Of a stretch of DNA of 64,000 nucleotides, positions 25,501 to 32,618 are shown piece by piece. Numbering within the stretch: the first letter of the stretch is position 1; every line of letters starts with the position of its first letter. The notes beneath the pieces are model-generated. The model saw nothing but the letters and a program-made list of their open reading frames with translations. It did not search any database and had not been told where the DNA came from. Origin of the DNA: Vulcanimicrobiota bacterium (lineage in GTDB: Bacteria > Vulcanimicrobiota > Xenobia > Xenobiales > JADMJV01); contig JAEXNA010000245.1 in assembly GCA_023447635.1 (NCBI GenBank), positions 56,796-120,795 on the forward strand. The letters run 5' to 3'. The position numbers and the translations under genes were made by a program.

Positions 25501-28021
25501 AGTCTTTGGAGGGCCCGGCGAGCGGTTCGATCGGAGCCGATGCCGTGACGACCGTGGGCTCGAATAGCGGAGAAGCTCCCGTCGATTCACTGGAGACGGT
25601 CGGCTTGCTTGAAGACGAAGACTTCGCAGGTGAAACAGGCCGAGGTCGGACCTCGAAAGGCTCGGGCTCGACTCGGGAGGGAGAGGCCTGCGGCGCAGCT
25701 TGAGGCTTTTCAGGTTCGGGCCTGGCTGGCTTGGGAGTGACGGGCTGCTCCGCGCGGGGCGGAGCTGGAGCCTCCGACTTCGCGGCACCTTTCGGTGCGA
25801 CGACGGCCTCGGGAGTCTCTGCCAACTTGGGAGCCACTGACTGCTCCGCGCGGGGCGTTCCTGGAGCTTCCGACTTAGCGGAAATCTTCGGCGCGACAAC
25901 GGCCTCAGGAGCGGCTGCCAACTTGGGGGCCACCGGTTGCTCCGCGCGGGGCGCTACCGGAGCCTCCGACTTAGCAGAAATCTTCGGCGCGACGACGGCC
26001 TCGGGAGTAGCCGCCAACCTGGGGGCCACCGACTGCTCCGCGCGGGGCGCTATTGGAGCCTCTGGCTTCGCAGCAACTTTCGGCGCGACGACAGCCTCGG
26101 GAGCGGTCGCCAACTTTGGAGCCACGGACTGCTCCGCGCGGGGCGCTGCTGGAGCTTCTGGCTTCGCAGAAACCTTTGGCGCGACGACCGGCTCGGGAGC
26201 GGTCGCCAACTTTTGAGCCACGGATTGCTCCGCGCGGGGCGCTGCTGGAGCCTCTGGCTTCGCAGAAATCTTTGGCGCGACGACTGACTCAGGAGCGGTC
26301 GCCAACTTTGGAGCCACCTGCTCCGCGCGGGGCGCCAAGGGAGCCTCCGACTTTGCGGCAACCTTAGGAGCAACGACGGCCTCGGGAGCGGTCGCCAACT
26401 TTGGAGCCACGGATTGCTCCGCGCGGGGCGCTACTGGAGCGTCCGACTTTGCGGCAACTTTAGATGCGACGACGGCCTCGGGAGCGGCTGCCAACTTTGG
26501 AGCCACCTGCTCCGCGCGGGGCGCCACGGGAGCCTCCGACTTTGCGGCAACCTTAGGAGCAACGACGGCCTCGGGAGCAGTCGCCAACTTGGGTGACACC
26601 GGTTGCTCCGCGCGGGGCGCTACTAGAGCCTCCGACTTCGCAGAAATCTTTGGCGCGACGACAGCCTCGGGAGTAGCCGCCAACTTCGGAGCTACAGACT
26701 GCTCCGCGCGGGGCGCTACTGGAGCGTCCGACTTTGCGGCAACTTTAGGAGCAACGACCGGCTCGGGAGCGGCTGCTAACTTGGGAACTGCGGACTGCTC
26801 CGCGCCGGGCGCCACTGGAGCCTCCGACTTCGCAGCAACCTTCGGTGCGACGACGGCCTCGGGAGTAGCCGCCAACTTGGGAGCTGCAGACTGCTCCACG
26901 CGGGGCGCCACTGGAGCCTCCGACCTCGCAGCAACCTTCGGCGCGACAACGGCCTCGGGAGCGGTCGCCAACTTGGGGGCCACCGGTTGCTCCGCGCGGG
27001 GCGCTACTGGAGCCTCCGACTTCGCAGAAATCTTCGGCGCGACGACAGCCTCGGGAGTAGCCGCCAACTTGGGAGCCACAACCTGCTCCGCGCGGGGCGC
27101 GACGGGAGCCTCGGACTTCGCAGAAATCTTCGGCGCGACGACGGCCTCGGGAGTAGCCGCCAACCTGGGGGCCACCGACTGCTCCGCGCGGGGCGTTACT
27201 GGAGCCTCCGACTTCGCAGCAACCTTCGGTGCGACGACGGCCTCGGGAGTAGCCGCCAACTTGGGAGCTACAGACTGCTCCGCGCGGGGCGCTGCTGGAG
27301 CCTCCGACTTCGCAGCAACCTTCGGTGCGACGACCGACTCGGGAGCGGTCGCCAACTTGGGAGCCATGACCTGCTCCGCGCGGGGCGCGGCAGTCTCCAC
27401 CTTCCCGGACTTCTCCTCAGAGCTACGCTGGAGACTCAGTTCCTTCAGCGCCTGCACGCCCTCGGCCCTCCCTGCCTCGACTTGGCGCCCCGGAGAACCA
27501 ATGAAAGGTGGAAAGGCCGAAGTTCTCAGCCTTGGGGCCGATGACGAGGCGGTCTTCGCCGTGCTGGCCTCGAGGCTTGCCGACCCGCGCTCCGGCTCTC
27601 GAACAACGCTACCAGAAGGCTGGGCTGAAGCCTTCGGCCGGGATTCCATCGGCGTCGGTTGAGTAGCGGGGAACGGACTATGCTCCTTGAACTGCCGAAC
27701 GGCCTTGGCCGCTGCGGGCTCCTTGGCCTCGACAAACGGAGGGTAGACAGTCTCCCTGATGTGCCCTCGGAGCCCCTCGTTACGGTCAACCTGCCCAGCC
27801 CCGTCGGCCGGCCTCCTGGCCTCGGCCCGAGGAGCAGCCGGCGTCGACCCGGCGTTAGCCAGGAAAGCAAAGCGCGGCAGGCGGCTTGTGAGCTCGCTCG
27901 GGGTGAGTTTGAGCGGAGCTTTACTTGCCCCCTTGACTGGGGAGGCGGACTGCCAGAACGGATTCGCCTTGAGCGAAGGGGCAGGGCGAGAGAAAAACGC
28001 GAAAGCACCGGGTCCTGACAC
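22598..28021 (-). CDS. Giant low-complexity repeat protein with C-terminal zinc ribbon
   Basis: 1807 aa from a GTG at 28021; no signal peptide or transmembrane helix. Residues 1-210 are Pro/Ala-rich with scattered APRAE. About 210-760 is an array of 17 full and one partial 32-residue repeats (type APRAEQSVAPKLATAPEAVV plus VAPKVAAKSEAP). A Ser/Pro-rich stretch follows, then a charged helical Glu-Ala-Lys-Ala-Gln region near 1240-1320, and a more ordered part (VHAQLELRPGESVDRRTLL near 1480). Near 1730 is a CRRCG...CPVCA zinc ribbon, then a 65-residue folded tail (VSVNYRFAGSKFLAAADS). It heads a coupled three-gene operon. Function unknown; scaffold or secreted effector by an unusual route are possibilities. 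Confidence 0.75.
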   Translation of the reverse strand: MSGPGAFAFFSRPAPSLKANPFWQSASPVKGASKAPLKLTPSELTSRLPRFAFLANAGSTPAAPRAEARRPADGAGQVDRNEGLRGHIRETVYPPFVEAKEPAAAKAVRQFKEHSPFPATQPTPMESRPKASAQPSGSVVREPERGSASLEASTAKTASSSAPRLRTSAFPPFIGSPGRQVEAGRAEGVQALKELSLQRSSEEKSGKVETAAPRAEQVMAPKLATAPESVVAPKVAAKSEAPAAPRAEQSVAPKLAATPEAVVAPKVAAKSEAPVTPRAEQSVAPRLAATPEAVVAPKISAKSEAPVAPRAEQVVAPKLAATPEAVVAPKISAKSEAPVAPRAEQPVAPKLATAPEAVVAPKVAARSEAPVAPRVEQSAAPKLAATPEAVVAPKVAAKSEAPVAPGAEQSAVPKLAAAPEPVVAPKVAAKSDAPVAPRAEQSVAPKLAATPEAVVAPKISAKSEALVAPRAEQPVSPKLATAPEAVVAPKVAAKSEAPVAPRAEQVAPKLAAAPEAVVASKVAAKSDAPVAPRAEQSVAPKLATAPEAVVAPKVAAKSEAPLAPRAEQVAPKLATAPESVVAPKISAKPEAPAAPRAEQSVAQKLATAPEPVVAPKVSAKPEAPAAPRAEQSVAPKLATAPEAVVAPKVAAKPEAPIAPRAEQSVAPRLAATPEAVVAPKISAKSEAPVAPRAEQPVAPKLAAAPEAVVAPKISAKSEAPGTPRAEQSVAPKLAETPEAVVAPKGAAKSEAPAPPRAEQPVTPKPARPEPEKPQAAPQASPSRVEPEPFEVRPRPVSPAKSSSSSKPTVSSESTGASPLFEPTVVTASAPIEPLAGPSKDSLVKLLQASKPTPVVTTTISGFLAVQNQATPQITVPEVTLGVARSDRPAKAVSHGEKVRQNHADSAQLQAILQVDKKPAETEKASRSPRGVASKAGPVKGVPGEKAELFSEPSPPIGAPRPQAEVSGGGKAQGGQGPALQGEVRVEKIKVLKGHAGQASHAGREEIPSESARDGEARTQSASPARSAPAASAPPPARVTTFSSDRALSSPSSRTDEAPKKTISPESGLRLEPLADLGAVRAAAAGHSAVEAAPVPRTPPMGAQAQAQAQTPSLPPRLEVQAMVTKELSEGPSGQTPQFAPAERSDRGRVRAEKFIPVPSEAGPRLEDNHKSTSQQQAQGEIAFGAAAPLATPLKSNPSPSSEPSLDLKAPKNFRAEAQPSEETKAPARSRPPMELRAPAEAMAAVAAQVETKPPVEAKGQAQAEPRVRVEAQAEARVQAEDKVQAEAKAQAEAKAQAEAQAQAEAKAQAQAETKAQAQAQAGGKARTATGFQPPSLPQSAIEASRSVAGWDEPAPVLSRLQAERALAKDDSVLFVRGQRSPRPAETEQVLFQAGKRKDGEATFGNAQPPGPRKSAPDLDRRRVVWLKDQGLIAKGKGDFRTQVRTAEEKVVHRALTGLVPQTVQLSGVHISNSSSKVHAQLELRPGESVDRRTLLKLRQDFERQTGRELVLDPPAEASKTAAPSAQPSRQAPPTAQPPTIKPPNATPVAEPAPRKEERAVESRPAAEPSSTRPAHPPRPRSVSYAIAGAEAAAGMAAAVAHGAAMLALNPQIVVDPKIGNPEVLNPIENRWSAAPTSGGGSSRSRVYQPYQPPDGEDETDPQAQQQAEEQQKSGTGDGKSKGRATANSEPAERLVLAERVALEEVSEGSDQGRGRSGGKSNCRRCGTELPAAQQEACPVCAQSGPDVIATVSVNYRFAGSKFLAAADSVAASSTAQGVMEQGASELVSLRYKPKIPGHKDFLRFRAT
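24060..24290. repeat. Low-complexity hexanucleotide-like run in the giant repeat gene
   Basis: Runs of CTTGGG(C/T) words on the plus strand, encoding on the minus strand an Ala-Gln-Ala-Glu-Ala-Lys helix of about 75 residues. Different in sequence and period from the 96-bp array in the same gene. Confidence 0.7.
25735..27395. repeat. 96-bp (32-residue) tandem repeat array
   Basis: Seventeen full and one partial copies, nearly all 96 bp; two copies are 93 bp through loss of one codon. Each copy carries one instance of the dispersed motif (CTCCGCGCGGGGCG on the plus strand, one exact or near-exact copy per 96 bp, for example at 25748 and 25844). Substitutions are mostly at a few residues (Ser/Pro/Val after Gln, Ala-Thr or Thr-Ala, Val-Ala or Ile-Ser), giving a mosaic pattern. 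Confidence 0.93.
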
Positions 28022-28301
28022 TAAATCGATCCACCATGAGAGAACAGGGCCACCCTTGCTCTATCCCGAGTCACCGTTCCCACCTTCACAGTGTACCTCG
28101 ATTTGGGAGAAAATCTAGGCCTCCCTCGTAGTCCGAATGAGTCAGCAGAGAATGAACTGGACCAGGCTGCACCAAGGAGACAAGAGCGAGCTGCCGAAGG
28201 AGTACGGTTTCGAAAAAAGACAAACAGATCCAGACTCAAACCCAATACCAACCCCCAAAACCCCGTAAAGCCGTGATGGAATCAGATTGAGAAAAAGAAT
28301 C
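28022..28301. other. AT-richer spacer between the giant repeat gene and the HNH gene
   Basis: About 280 bp with noticeably lower GC than the flanking genes. I see no gene and no repeat; it should hold the minus-strand promoter of the giant repeat operon, for which no clear hexamer pair stands out. The lower GC suggests recently acquired DNA at the edge of the HNH/SIR2 pocket. Confidence 0.5.
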
Positions 28302-28330
28302 TTGACTCTTTCGTCAAATCCATTTAACAT
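28302..28330 (+). promoter_or_regulatory. Strong promoter giving a probable leaderless mRNA
   Basis: TTGACT at 28302-28307 and TAACAT at 28325-28330 with a 17-bp spacer. Only 6 nt separate the -10 element from the ATG at 28337, so transcription should begin at or next to the A of the start codon. There is no Shine-Dalgarno sequence. Confidence 0.7.
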
Positions 28331-28336
28331 CGCACA

Positions 28337-29746
28337 ATGCATCCTCAGCCTAAATTCACCATCCCCGACCCCGTCTACTGGACCGCCACGGAACTGGCTT
28401 CGTTCGGCGAAGATGTTGTCCACGACCTGGCCCGAGCGGCCGTTGGTACAACTTGCGCCTATCAGGTCGTTCTTGGCCGCTGCCTACTGGCTGTCGACCG
28501 CACCAAACTGCACAACAAGTTCGGCTGCAGCGGGGCTATCCACTACGCCGTGAGCATGCTGGGACTGGGCGTCAAACTTGCTCGTACGCTGCGACGCGTG
28601 GCTCGAGGACTCGAGGATCTCCCCAAACTCTCCAGGGCCGCCGAGCAAGGGAAGATCCCCTGGGGCAAGCTACGTGAGATCGTACCCAAAGCTTCTCCCG
28701 AGACCGAACAGGCGTGGTTGGCGCTGGTCGACACTCGCACCTACGATCAGATCCAGTCTCTGACTCGCTGCACCGAGGTCGGCAAGATGCCCTGGGAAGC
28801 CGAATCCGACCACTCGCCTGCTCAACCGACACGTTACCGCTACGTCGTCAAGCCCGAACTGGGAGAACTGTTCGAACGCGGAACCGAGTCACTTTCGCGA
28901 AAACTGGGGCGTTACCTCACGGTCACCGAGGCGTTCGAGTACCTGATGGTCGCGCAACTCCAGCGCCAACCGGTCAGCGAACGCGACCTGGAGACGGCCC
29001 GCCAGGAGGCCGCTCGAGACGCGGCGGCGCGTCGCAGATTCAACTCGGGCGTGCAGCAGGCCGACCTGGAGCAAGCTCAGGAGATCGTCCGCCACTCGGC
29101 TCCGACGGAAGAAGGCCAGCCCGTTCGCTCCCGGACGGCCTCAGAGGCTGAAACCGAACCCTGCTCGGGTCCTAGCGAGCGCGACTTCGACCCTCTACTA
29201 GAGCCGCTCGAGACGACTCGCATCCCCTTAGGAGAAACCTTCGGTGGGCCGGCGGCTATCGACGCGGCCATCTTCAAAGAGCTGTCCCGTACAGGCTCGA
29301 CGTCGGGACAAGGTAGTGCCAAGCTTGGGTCATCAGGTGAAGAGCGCGATTGGAGCAACCCTCGACTTCGCTTCAACCCCGAGGCTCGCGGGGTGACTCC
29401 AGGCCAGCGCCGGGAACTGCTGAGGCGCGACGGCTTCCAGTGCCGGACATCCGGCTGCCCCAATCACGCCTGGCTCGAGGTCCATCACCAGCAACCCTAC
29501 GCCTTGCACGGCCCGACCGTCCGAGGCAACCTGATGAACCTGTGCTCGCGCTGCCACCGCAATGAGCAGCGAGGCCTTCTCAAAATTTCGGGCGACCCCG
29601 AAGGGCAACTACGGTTCGTCGATGCGGCTGGGCGAGACCTCTGCCTGCAGTGCGCTATGGAGGTGGCCGCCTGGCTGGACTTCTGGATCGGCTGGACCGG
29701 TGGGCCAGGCAACTCACGCCAGACTCGCATCGCGAACTCCGCCTGA
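28337..29746 (+). CDS. HNH endonuclease with DUF222-like N-terminal region
   Basis: 469 aa from the ATG at 28337. The C-terminal HNH nuclease domain lies near residues 355-415: RRELLRRDGFQCRTSGC, then LEVHHQQPYALHG with the catalytic His pair, the Asn of NLMNLC, and CSRCHRNE; zinc is probably held by the CxxxxC and CxxCH pairs. Residues 10-240 are helical and resemble the DUF222/13E12-type region usually attached to such nucleases. These proteins are abundant in actinobacteria and often duplicated; their role is poorly defined, with mobile or defence functions proposed. Here it stands alone behind a probable leaderless promoter in lower-GC DNA and is followed by an 18-bp tandem array. Confidence 0.85.
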   Translation: MHPQPKFTIPDPVYWTATELASFGEDVVHDLARAAVGTTCAYQVVLGRCLLAVDRTKLHNKFGCSGAIHYAVSMLGLGVKLARTLRRVARGLEDLPKLSRAAEQGKIPWGKLREIVPKASPETEQAWLALVDTRTYDQIQSLTRCTEVGKMPWEAESDHSPAQPTRYRYVVKPELGELFERGTESLSRKLGRYLTVTEAFEYLMVAQLQRQPVSERDLETARQEAARDAAARRRFNSGVQQADLEQAQEIVRHSAPTEEGQPVRSRTASEAETEPCSGPSERDFDPLLEPLETTRIPLGETFGGPAAIDAAIFKELSRTGSTSGQGSAKLGSSGEERDWSNPRLRFNPEARGVTPGQRRELLRRDGFQCRTSGCPNHAWLEVHHQQPYALHGPTVRGNLMNLCSRCHRNEQRGLLKISGDPEGQLRFVDAAGRDLCLQCAMEVAAWLDFWIGWTGGPGNSRQTRIANSA

Positions 29747-29761
29747 ACGCCGGCCCGAAGG

Positions 29762-29990
29762 GGCCTGCTGGATGTAACAGGCCTGCTGGAGGGTCCGGGT
29801 CTATCGAAGGTTTATGGCCTGCTGGAGGCTCCGGGCCTTCTGGAGGTACCACGCCTACCGAAGGTTTCTGGCCTGCTGGAGGTATGGGGCCCGCTGGAGG
29901 TGCCAGGACCGCTGGAGGCACCGCGCCTGCTGGAGCGCCCAGGCCTTCTGGAGGCTCGGGGCCTGTACCGCGCCTTCTGGAGGTTCCAGC
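29762..29990. repeat. 18-bp tandem repeat downstream of the HNH gene
   Basis: Eleven units of 18 bp run without a gap from 29762 to 29959 (type GGCCTGCTGGAGGTACCA), then two broken copies to about 29990. In one plus-strand frame they encode Pro-Ala-Gly-Gly hexapeptides; that frame overlaps the end of the HNH gene but is not the HNH frame. The array fills the space between convergent genes. Confidence 0.9.
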
Positions 29991-30029
29991 TCGCTCGTAG
30001 GCCAGGCCAAACTGCCCGCCCGCGGTGAC

Positions 30030-31595
30030 CTACCCCGCAGGGTCCGTAGCCGTCCAGCCCAACCCGCGCAACATCTCCTCCACCTTCCCCCAGGCCTCGG
30101 TGCGCCGGGCCTTCGCAGGGAGCGTCTCGCCTAAGCTGAGCAGCGCTTCCTTCAGGTCGTGCTCGCCCTTGCTCAGCAGGTGCTCGAAACTGGGATCCAG
30201 CAGGTGGTCCGTGTTGCTGCCGCAGTGGGCCAACAAGCAGTCCAGGAAGATCTCTAACCGACGGGCCGGAGGCCCGACCGGGCCGTTGGGAGGGTCGCCC
30301 GGGGCCTGGAAATGCATGATGTCGAGTTCGTGCTGCCACAACTCGGCCGTCAATGGCGAGGGTCCCAGAAAGAGAGCCACGCCTAACCCTTGCGGACTGG
30401 CGCCCTGGCCGCCCAGCGCGCGCCGCACATCGTCCACGGCGCGGTGAAAATTACCGTCGCGCAACGAGAATCCCACGAACAGCATGCAGCGAGTCAACAG
30501 CGTCGCCTGGACGATCCCGGTCAGCGCGGCGCGACGTTCGGTGTAGCGCAGGTAATCCTCGCGCTGGATCACGATATCGTCCGGCCTGGAGACGCAGCCG
30601 TGCATCTTCAGCAGCCAGCGACTGTGCGACAGACCCGGCGTGTAGGGCAGCACCGCCACGGGCTGGCCGGCGCCCGCCGCGGCCACCTCGAACAGTCGGT
30701 CGTAGTTCTGAGTGATCGCCTCGGTCGAGGGCAGGCAGGCGAGAAAGGCGTGTAGCAGCGAGTGGTCCCAGGTGCGGCTAAAAATATCCGCGATGGCCAG
30801 ACGCAGGTCGTCTCGACAGCCGCGAAATCGCCGCTCGAGAATGCTGCCCCGGTCCAGCACATCCAGATTGGAAAACTCCGCCAAGTCGGCGTCGCTGATT
30901 CCGATCTTGGTGGCCAACTGCGAGAGCAGATCGTTCCAACTGGGAAGCCCCGCGCTCACACTCACCCCCGCTCCCAGGAACAGCGCGAGACCTCGAATCT
31001 TGCCCATCTCGGCCAGCATGCGCGCCTTGGCCAGAGAGTCTGCGGATAGTTCGGGCCACTGACCTTCCATATGCTTCCGCCGAGCCTGCTGCGCCGCCGC
31101 CAGGGCTGCGGCCGTGTGGGTCACCAGCACCAGGTCGACCTCATAGTCCTTGACGATGTCGAGCAGCGAGCGCACCAGCGCCCCGATCACCTGACCCTTG
31201 ATCTTAGCGCCGCCCCCCTTGCCCGTGCTGATCACCGGCAAGGCCAGCAGCAGTCGCTCACGGCGGTTGCGTGGAGTCGGCTTAGAGGCGACCACGGCGT
31301 CCACGAACTTGCGCACCACTTTGTGCAGTTCGTTGAGCGGCTGGCCCAGCACGTTGACCAGCCAGGGACGGCTGCGCCCGTTGTCCCACCAGGTCGGCAC
31401 CTCCATCACCCGCAGCTCGCCCGTGCCCCACTCCGGAGGCAGTGAGGCGCGCAGCGCCTGGATCTCCCGAATGAAGCCGGGCGGCTCGGGCTGGATCCAG
31501 TAACGCTCGATATGAACGTTGAAACTGGTCGGCATCAGCCAGGCGTCACAGTCGAGCCTGGTCAGATCCCCGCGAACGATGAAAAGGTGCCCCAC
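30030..31595 (-). CDS. Macro-like domain fused to a SIR2 domain (predicted NAD-acting effector)
   Basis: 521 aa from a GTG at 31595. Residues 1-175 resemble a macro domain: HLFIVRGDLTRLDCDAWLMP at the start and LALPVISTGKGGGAKIKG near 117-134 match the ADP-ribose-binding loops of that fold. Residues 200-480 are a SIR2 domain of the defence-effector kind: FLGAGVSVSAGLPSW (207-220), TQNYDRLFE with the Asn and Asp at 297-299, the catalytic His in KMHGCV at 332, and MLFVGFSLRD. All NAD-hydrolysis motifs look intact. No membrane helix. It begins 6 nt after the stop of an MBL-hydrolase gene with no Shine-Dalgarno, so the two are coupled. Antiphage NADase or ADP-ribose signalling is inference. Confidence 0.8.
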   Translation of the reverse strand: MGHLFIVRGDLTRLDCDAWLMPTSFNVHIERYWIQPEPPGFIREIQALRASLPPEWGTGELRVMEVPTWWDNGRSRPWLVNVLGQPLNELHKVVRKFVDAVVASKPTPRNRRERLLLALPVISTGKGGGAKIKGQVIGALVRSLLDIVKDYEVDLVLVTHTAAALAAAQQARRKHMEGQWPELSADSLAKARMLAEMGKIRGLALFLGAGVSVSAGLPSWNDLLSQLATKIGISDADLAEFSNLDVLDRGSILERRFRGCRDDLRLAIADIFSRTWDHSLLHAFLACLPSTEAITQNYDRLFEVAAAGAGQPVAVLPYTPGLSHSRWLLKMHGCVSRPDDIVIQREDYLRYTERRAALTGIVQATLLTRCMLFVGFSLRDGNFHRAVDDVRRALGGQGASPQGLGVALFLGPSPLTAELWQHELDIMHFQAPGDPPNGPVGPPARRLEIFLDCLLAHCGSNTDHLLDPSFEHLLSKGEHDLKEALLSLGETLPAKARRTEAWGKVEEMLRGLGWTATDPAG

Positions 31596-31601
31596 GGCGG
31601 T

Positions 31602-32486
31602 TTAGTCCGGTCGGTACTTGGCCAGGTAGCGGCTGATCCCCTGAGCGGACATGAAGATCGGGTTGGCCTTCTCGTAAGCCTTGTAAGCCTCGTCGCCGAC
31701 CCCGTACTTCGCCGCCTGCTCGCGGTCCCAGGCCTGGTACTCGGCGGTCAGTTTCTCCATCGGCAGCGCGCGGCGGGCCGTGACGAAGTCGACACACTCG
31801 AGCATGCGAGCGCGCAGTTGACGCAGATGCTCGTCGCCTTCGAAGTCGCCCCCGAAGTGAGTCAGATGGAGACGCTCGGGGGCCACCTCGATCAGCTTGT
31901 CCAAGCTGCTCAGCCAGGTTTCGAGATGGAATTCGGGCGGCGGCGCAGGCACGGATACGTAGGCCGAACCGGGCAGTCGAACTCCTGCGACGTCGCCCGT
32001 GAACAGGTCGCCTCCAATCCCGAAGGCCAGGTGATGTGCGGCGTGGCCCGGGGTGTCCCAGGCTTTGACCTCGGCTCCGGCGACTTCGAAAGTCCCCTCC
32101 TCTACCGGCACGACCAGTTCCGCAGCAACAGGCAAGGTCGTGCCCCAGAGCTCATCCATGCGGTCGAGATAGATGCGCGACGCGCTGGCCAGCAACTTTT
32201 CGGGGTCGACCAGATGCGGCGCGCCCTTGGGATGAACATAAATCTTCGCCCCGCGACGGGACCAGTAGCCGGCGCCTCCGGAATGGTCGAGGTGGATATG
32301 AGTGACGAAGACATGCTTGATCTCGTCCGGGTCGACGCCCAGGTCGCGAATCTTGGCCTCGAGCGTGGCCTGAACCGAAGCGGGTCCGGTCTCTATCAGA
32401 ATGTAGCCGGCGGGCGCCTTCACCAGATAGCTGGCGATGACGTTGGGAGTTCCCAGGAACTCCTGGTCGATGCAAGTGATAGTCAT
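31602..32486 (-). CDS. MBL-fold hydrolase cotranscribed with the macro-SIR2 gene
   Basis: 294 aa from the ATG at 32486; a TTG ten codons earlier is possible. It has the metal motif THIHLDHSGG (HxHxDH) near residues 71-80, a His in WDTPGHAAHH, the bridging Asp in LFTGDVAGV, and a C-terminal HFGGDFEG. The topology is that of glyoxalase-II-like and related hydrolases; the last 60 residues are a helical extension. The substrate is not evident. It stops 6 nt before the GTG of the macro-SIR2 gene, so the two products are probably made together; a role in processing an NAD-derived metabolite would fit but is speculative. Confidence 0.85.
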   Translation of the reverse strand: MTITCIDQEFLGTPNVIASYLVKAPAGYILIETGPASVQATLEAKIRDLGVDPDEIKHVFVTHIHLDHSGGAGYWSRRGAKIYVHPKGAPHLVDPEKLLASASRIYLDRMDELWGTTLPVAAELVVPVEEGTFEVAGAEVKAWDTPGHAAHHLAFGIGGDLFTGDVAGVRLPGSAYVSVPAPPPEFHLETWLSSLDKLIEVAPERLHLTHFGGDFEGDEHLRQLRARMLECVDFVTARRALPMEKLTAEYQAWDREQAAKYGVGDEAYKAYEKANPIFMSAQGISRYLAKYRPD

Positions 32487-32618
32487 ACGGGCCGCTTCGA
32501 AGTTTCGTCCGCTCAATCCCCCAACTCGAAACCGGGCTGGTACTGGGGTTGGGCGGTCCCCAGGTTGGAGTCGTCAAGATGGGGCAGGGTTCATCTTGAT
32601 CGAGACTAATCCAACCGG

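Noticed and set aside
26589..27662. Plus-strand frame with regular GATGASDFA-like repeats
   Set aside because: It mirrors the 96-bp coding array on the other strand, so the regularity is inherited from the real minus-strand repeats.
29762..29990. CRISPR array
   Set aside because: Units are contiguous 18-mers without spacers and no cas genes are present.
28021..31602. Complete known defence system such as Thoeris or restriction-modification
   Set aside because: No TIR, methyltransferase or other known partner gene is present; only the SIR2 fusion, MBL and HNH genes are seen.
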